Shown one piece after another: positions 8,054 through 11,988 of a stretch of 11,988 bases of DNA; position 1 is the stretch's first letter; each line of letters begins with the position of its first letter. The notes under the pieces are model-generated. The model had not been told where the DNA came from, searched no databases, and saw nothing but the letters and a program-made list of their open reading frames with translations. Location: contig JADJRK010000002.1 of the NCBI GenBank assembly GCA_016712285.1, forward strand, positions 1 to 11,988, in the 5' to 3' direction. This DNA comes from Planctomycetota bacterium. GTDB lineage: Bacteria > Planctomycetota > UBA8742 > UBA2392. A program made the position numbers and the translations under genes.

Positions 8054-8069
8054 CGACGATTTTTCGTCG
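8054..8069. repeat. Perfect 6-bp inverted repeat with TTTT loop
   Basis: CGACGA at 8054-8059 and TCGTCG at 8064-8069 flank TTTT. It lies about 20 bases upstream of the candidate -10 box of the dehydrogenase gene. It could be an operator or a chance hairpin. It is too short and lacks the trailing T run needed for a terminator. Confidence 0.3.
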
Positions 8070-8106
8070 GAACCAGCGCTCTCCCGGCTATACTACGCAG
8101 GACGTC

Positions 8107-8112
8107 AGGAGA
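8107..8112 (+). promoter_or_regulatory. Ribosome binding site of the glutamate dehydrogenase gene
   Basis: AGGAGA, nine bases before the ATG at 8122-8124. It decides the start over an in-frame open stretch that extends upstream to 7900 across the maiA N-terminus. Confidence 0.6.
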
Positions 8113-8121
8113 CTCACCACC

Positions 8122-11100
8122 ATGCTTGGCAAGATCCCCGCCGCACGCGTCGCACTAATCGACGCTATCATCCAAGCCGCCCAACGCTTGCGCCGCTTCA
8201 AGAAGAGCGGCGTGGAGCGTGACTACCTGCGCAATTACTTTCGCGGCGTGTCCGAGCACGACCTGCGGGCACACACCCGCGAGAGTCTCGCAGCGGCCGC
8301 GCTCAAACACCTGAACCTGGGGCGTACACGCCGTCGCGGCCAGACTCTCATCCAGCTCGACGATGGTATCGAGCGCCCGGAAGGCTCACCGTATCGCGCC
8401 ACGGTCGCCATAGTTACAGACGATATGCCGTTCCTGGTCGACTCCCTGGGCATCGTCTTAAACCAACTCAATATTGCAGTGCACCTGATCGTGCATCCGG
8501 TAATGGATGTTGACGTGGCAAGTCGGACGCCTGCTGGCAATCGGTGCGGCGGGACCGGATGCGATGGTCGAATCGTGGCAAGTGATCGAAATCGACCGAC
8601 CGCGCGACGATGTTGCTGCCGCCGACTCGTGCGTCGGATTCGGGCCGACGCTCGCGGACGTGCATGCGGCCGTCAAGGACTTCGACGCGCTGCGCGAGCA
8701 AACCCTGCGCGTCGCACGTGAGCTCGATGCATCAGCACTACCGGTGGCGCGCTCGGACGTCGCTGAAGCGCGAGCCTTGCTCACGTGGATGGAAGAACGT
8801 CACTTCGTCTTTCTCGGCTATCGTTACTATCGACCACGGCGCGGCGCCAAGTCCGACACGCTGGTTCGCGACCGCGAGAGCGGCTCGGCATTTTGCGCCC
8901 TCGCGAGTTCCGCAATCGCAAGCGCGACTCCAAGGTGCTGACGAACACATTGCGCGACCGCGCCCGTGAGAAATCGCTGCTCGTACTGACAAAAGCCAAT
9001 TCTATCTCGACGGTGCATCGCGCCAGTTACCTCGACTATGTGGGCGTCAAGACCTTCGACTCGCGCGGGCGCGCCAATGGTGAGCATCGGTTTCCTCGGT
9101 CTGTGGACCTGAGCGCCTACCACATGTCGCCGCGGGACATCCCCTGCTGCGCCACAAGGTGCAGACGATCATCGCGCACTTCGGTCTGCCAGCGCAGCCA
9201 TGACGCAAAGGCACTCGCAACGCGATCGAGACTTATCCACGCGACGAACTGTTCAGGCGGATACCAGCGATCTCATCCGTATCCTGGGCGCGGTATCGTC
9301 AATCTGTACGAGCGCCACCAGGTGCGGCTGTTCGTCCGGCGCGACCTGACGGGCGATTCTATTCCTGCCTCGTATTAAATGCACGCGATCGCTCCAACAC
9401 ACAAGTTCGCGAACGCATCGAGGCGATCATGCGCGCGCGCGCTTCGCTGGGCACGCACATCCAGTCACAGGTGCAAATTTCGAATCGGCACTCGCGCGTC
9501 ATCTGTTGGTACGCTAAGCCAGGTGCGTCGCCAGTCCAAATAGCCGCCATTGAACGGGAAATTGCCCAGCCGCCACCACCTGGAGTGATCGGCTGCGCGC
9601 AGCCGTTGCCGCGGGACGCCGATGAGTCGTGGCCTGGAGCTGGCGCAGCGCCATGCCAGCGCCTTTTTCGCCGGCGTACCAGGATGACATCGAGCCGGCG
9701 CACGCGCTCGAGGATATCGAGGATCTCGAAGCGCTGGCGGTCGATGCGAGGCGGTTGCGGCTCAATCTCTACTTCCCGGATCTCAAGCAGCGCGCCAAGA
9801 ACGGAGGCTACTCAATCTGAAGATCATCAAGAGCGGCTCCTCGATACCCATCTCGGACGTGCTGCCGATGCTCGAGAACTTCGGCTTGCGAGTGCTGGCC
9901 GAGCATCCTTACGAAGTCCTGCTGCAAGACGGCGAACTCGCCAGCGTCCAAGACCTGGAACCGAGATGCACGACGCGAGCGACGTCGATCTCGAACGGCT
10001 GAGGCGATGTTCAAGACTGCCTTCGCGCGACCTGGAACGGCGACAGAACGATGGCTTCAATCGGCTGTTGCTTGCCGCTGGCCTCGAACTCCGCGAGGTC
10101 GTTGTGCTGCGCGCATACTGTCGCTACCTGCTGCAGACTGGTTTGCCGTTCAGTCAACTGCTGATGGAGCGCGTGCTCGCCAATCACGCGACCATCACGC
10201 GGCAGCTCCGCACAACTCTTTCCGAAGTGCGCTTCCAGCTCGATATCGGCGCCAAAACGCGCGACAAAGAAATGGCGCGGTTCGATCGGGCCATCGTCAA
10301 GGCGCTCACGGGCGTCCGCAGCGCCGACGACGATCGCATTCTACGCGCCTACCTGCGCGCGATCCGGGCGACACTACGCACTAACTTCCACCAGACACCG
10401 CGCCGATGGTGGCTTGGAAATCATGGCTGTCACTCGTTCGATCCGCAGCGGCTGCCAGACCAGCGCTGCCGCGGCCGAAGTTCGAGATCTTGTCTACAGT
10501 CCGCGGGTCGAGGCGTGCATTTGCGCATGGGCTTTGTCGCCCGCGGCGGGATACGCTGGTCCGACCGCCGCGAGGACTTCCGCACTGAAGTGCTGGGCCT
10601 GATGAAAGCCCAGAACGTCAAGAACACCCTGATCGTGCCGGTGGGGCACCGGGGCTTCTTTCCGAAGCGCTTGCCGCATGGCGGCAGTCGCGATGACGTG
10701 CAGCGCGAAGTGATTGCAAGCTACCGGACGTTCATCCGCGGACTGCTCGATGTCACCGACAATATCGTGGGCGGCAAGGTCGTGCCGCGCGACTGCCTGG
10801 TGCGTCACGATGGCGACGATGCGTATCTGGTCGTAGCGGCGGACAAAGGCACGGCCACGTTCTCGACATCGCCAATGCGATCTCCATCGAATACGGCCTC
10901 TGGCTTGGCGATGCATTTGCCTCCGGGGCTCGGCTGGCTATGACCACAAGAAGATGGGCATTACCGCGCGCGGTGCCTGGGAGTGCGTCAAGCGTCACTT
11001 CCGCGAACTGGGCGTCGACACGCAGGGCCAGGAGTTCACGGTCGCCGGCATCGGCGACATGTCGGGCGACGTGTTCGGCAACGGCATGCTGTTGTCTCGA

Positions 11101-11988
11101 CACATCAGGCTGCAAGCCGCCTTCAATCACCTACACATCTTCATCGATCCCGACCCGGACGCGGCAGTGAGCTTTCGCGAACGACAGCGGTTGTTCGATC
11201 TGCCACGCTCCAGCTGGTCCGACTACGATCGCAAGCTGATTTCAAAGGGCGGCGGCGTGTGTGAACGCAGCGCAAAAACGATTGCACTGACGGCCGAAGC
11301 ACGGACTCTGCTCGGGATCGAGACGGCGGCGCTAACGCCAACCGAGGTGATTCGCGCCATCATCCGCATGCCCGTGGATCTGCTCTGGAACGGCGGCATC
11401 GGTACTTACGTCAAGGCGACCGACGAGAGCAACGCTGAGGTCGGCGACCGAACCAACGATGCCATTCGTGCGAATGGCAAGGAGTTGCGCGCGCGAATAG
11501 TAGGTGAAGGCGGCAACCTCGGTTGCACGCAGCGAGGGCGTATCGAATACGCTCGCAGGCGGCCGGATCAATACCGGATTTCATCGACAATTCGCGGGCG
11601 TGAATACTCGGACGTCGAGGTGAACCTCAAAATCCCGTTCTCGCAAGTGGAGAGCGCCGGACGACTGAAACGAACGGCGCGCGATGCATTGCTCAAACGC
11701 ATGACCACCGCGGTGGCCGAACTGGTCCTGCGTAACAACTACCTGCAGAGCCAGGCGATTTCGACGCTCGAGCTGCGCATTCGGCCGAGCGCCTGATCGA
11801 GTACCAGAGTCTCATCCGATCGCTCCAACGCGCCGGCGATCTGAACCGGTCCATCGAGTACCTGCCGACCGAGGACGAGTTTCGACTGCCGCAAGCGCAA
11901 GCTCGGTTTGACGCGGCCGAGCTCGCCATCGCGCTGTCGTACAGCAAGATCTGGTTGTCCAATCAGTTGATCGAATCCGATCTGCCGG
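8122..11988 (+). CDS. gdhB: Large NAD-dependent glutamate dehydrogenase (180-kDa class), 3' end outside window, frameshifted
   Basis: Catabolic glutamate dehydrogenase: glutamate + NAD+ to 2-oxoglutarate + ammonium + NADH, a very large oligomeric cytosolic enzyme. About 1290 of the usual ~1600 residues are present. The N-terminal regulatory part shows VERDYLRNYFRGVSEHDLRA, VAIVTDDMPFLVDSLGIVLN, WMEERHFVFLGYRYYRPR, then (C missing at about 8883) LGILRPREFRNRK. AYHMSPRDIPLLRHK, SHDAKAL, VNLYERHQVRLFVRRDLTG, PISDVLPMLENFGLRVLAE and NDGFNRLLLAAGLELREVV follow, then AYCRYLLQTGLPFSQLLMER. The catalytic domain has VARGGIRWSDRREDFRTEVL, GLMKAQNVKNTLIVPVG, LVVAADKGTATFSDIANAIS, KKMGITARGAWECVKRHFRE, TVAGIGDMSGDVFGNGMLLS (Rossmann), VDLLWNGGIGTYVKA and VGEGGNLGCTQRGRIEYA. 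ELVLRNNYLQSQAISTLE and YSKIWLSNQLIESDLP run to the edge. At least fifteen indels. The substrate-lysine loop reads VGHRGFF instead of the expected VGAKGGF. Confidence 0.95.

Larger units (their letters stand above)
8008..8121. promoter_or_regulatory. Divergent control region between maiA and the glutamate dehydrogenase gene
   Basis: This 114-base gap must hold both promoters. On the plus strand TATACT at 8089-8094 is a five-of-six -10 match with no clear -35; transcription would begin near 8101, about 20 bases before the ATG at 8122. On the minus strand TACAAT (8022-8017) is a five-of-six -10 match, but it lies so close to the maiA ATG that the message would be nearly leaderless. A small hairpin at 8054-8069 sits between them. 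Confidence 0.35.

Noticed and set aside
8054..8069. Rho-independent terminator
   Set aside because: The stem is only six pairs, the T run forms the loop rather than following the stem, and the region is divergent, where no terminator is expected.
9429..10943. Single open frame of 504 codons treated as its own gene
   Set aside because: It is an internal piece of the glutamate dehydrogenase. Conserved GDH text enters and leaves it through indels at both ends.
1..11988. Programmed ribosomal frameshifting as a genome-wide feature
   Set aside because: Shifts occur in both directions, at dozens of sites, without a common slippery motif or downstream structure.

Overview
The window looks like about 12 kb of high-GC (about 60%) bacterial chromosome, probably from a gammaproteobacterium. 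The lineage is inferred from protein resemblance recalled from family knowledge (180-kDa-class NAD-glutamate dehydrogenase, ZapE, ETF:ubiquinone oxidoreductase, IcmF-type mutase) and was not searched. I see no mobile element, RNA gene or CRISPR array, and no gene-free stretch above 300 bases.

Layout. (1) On the minus strand at the left edge is the start of a cobalamin-dependent acyl-CoA mutase (IcmF type). (2) It is divergent from a TetR-family regulator, with a compact control region between them that carries three copies of one operator half-site. (3) The plus-strand run then continues with short gaps: TetR, acetyl-CoA acetyltransferase, HSD10-type short-chain dehydrogenase, ETF:ubiquinone oxidoreductase, acetoacetyl-CoA synthetase, ZapE/AFG1 ATPase. 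(4) A convergent minus-strand gene encodes maleylacetoacetate isomerase. (5) After a 114-base divergent gap, a large NAD-dependent glutamate dehydrogenase runs off the right edge.

How the genes fit together. Mutase, HSD10-type dehydrogenase, thiolase, acetoacetyl-CoA synthetase and ETF:ubiquinone oxidoreductase form a coherent branched-chain acyl-CoA/isoleucine and acetoacetate catabolic set. They oxidise 2-methyl-3-hydroxyacyl-CoA, cleave or form acetoacetyl-CoA, activate acetoacetate, and pass acyl-CoA dehydrogenase electrons to quinone. The TetR protein is the likely local repressor. Maleylacetoacetate isomerase and glutamate dehydrogenase also belong to amino-acid catabolism but are separate transcription units.

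The dominant oddity is that every gene is broken by single-base insertions and deletions, roughly one per 200 bases. The conserved protein resumes in another frame after each one. Several lie in short homopolymers. This looks like an indel-rich unpolished assembly rather than biological decay. Coordinates below therefore span the whole reconstructed gene, not any one open frame. The acetoacetyl-CoA synthetase is the exception: it also lacks its C-terminal domain and has lost signature motifs, so it may be genuinely damaged or misassembled. I found no convincing previously undescribed system.
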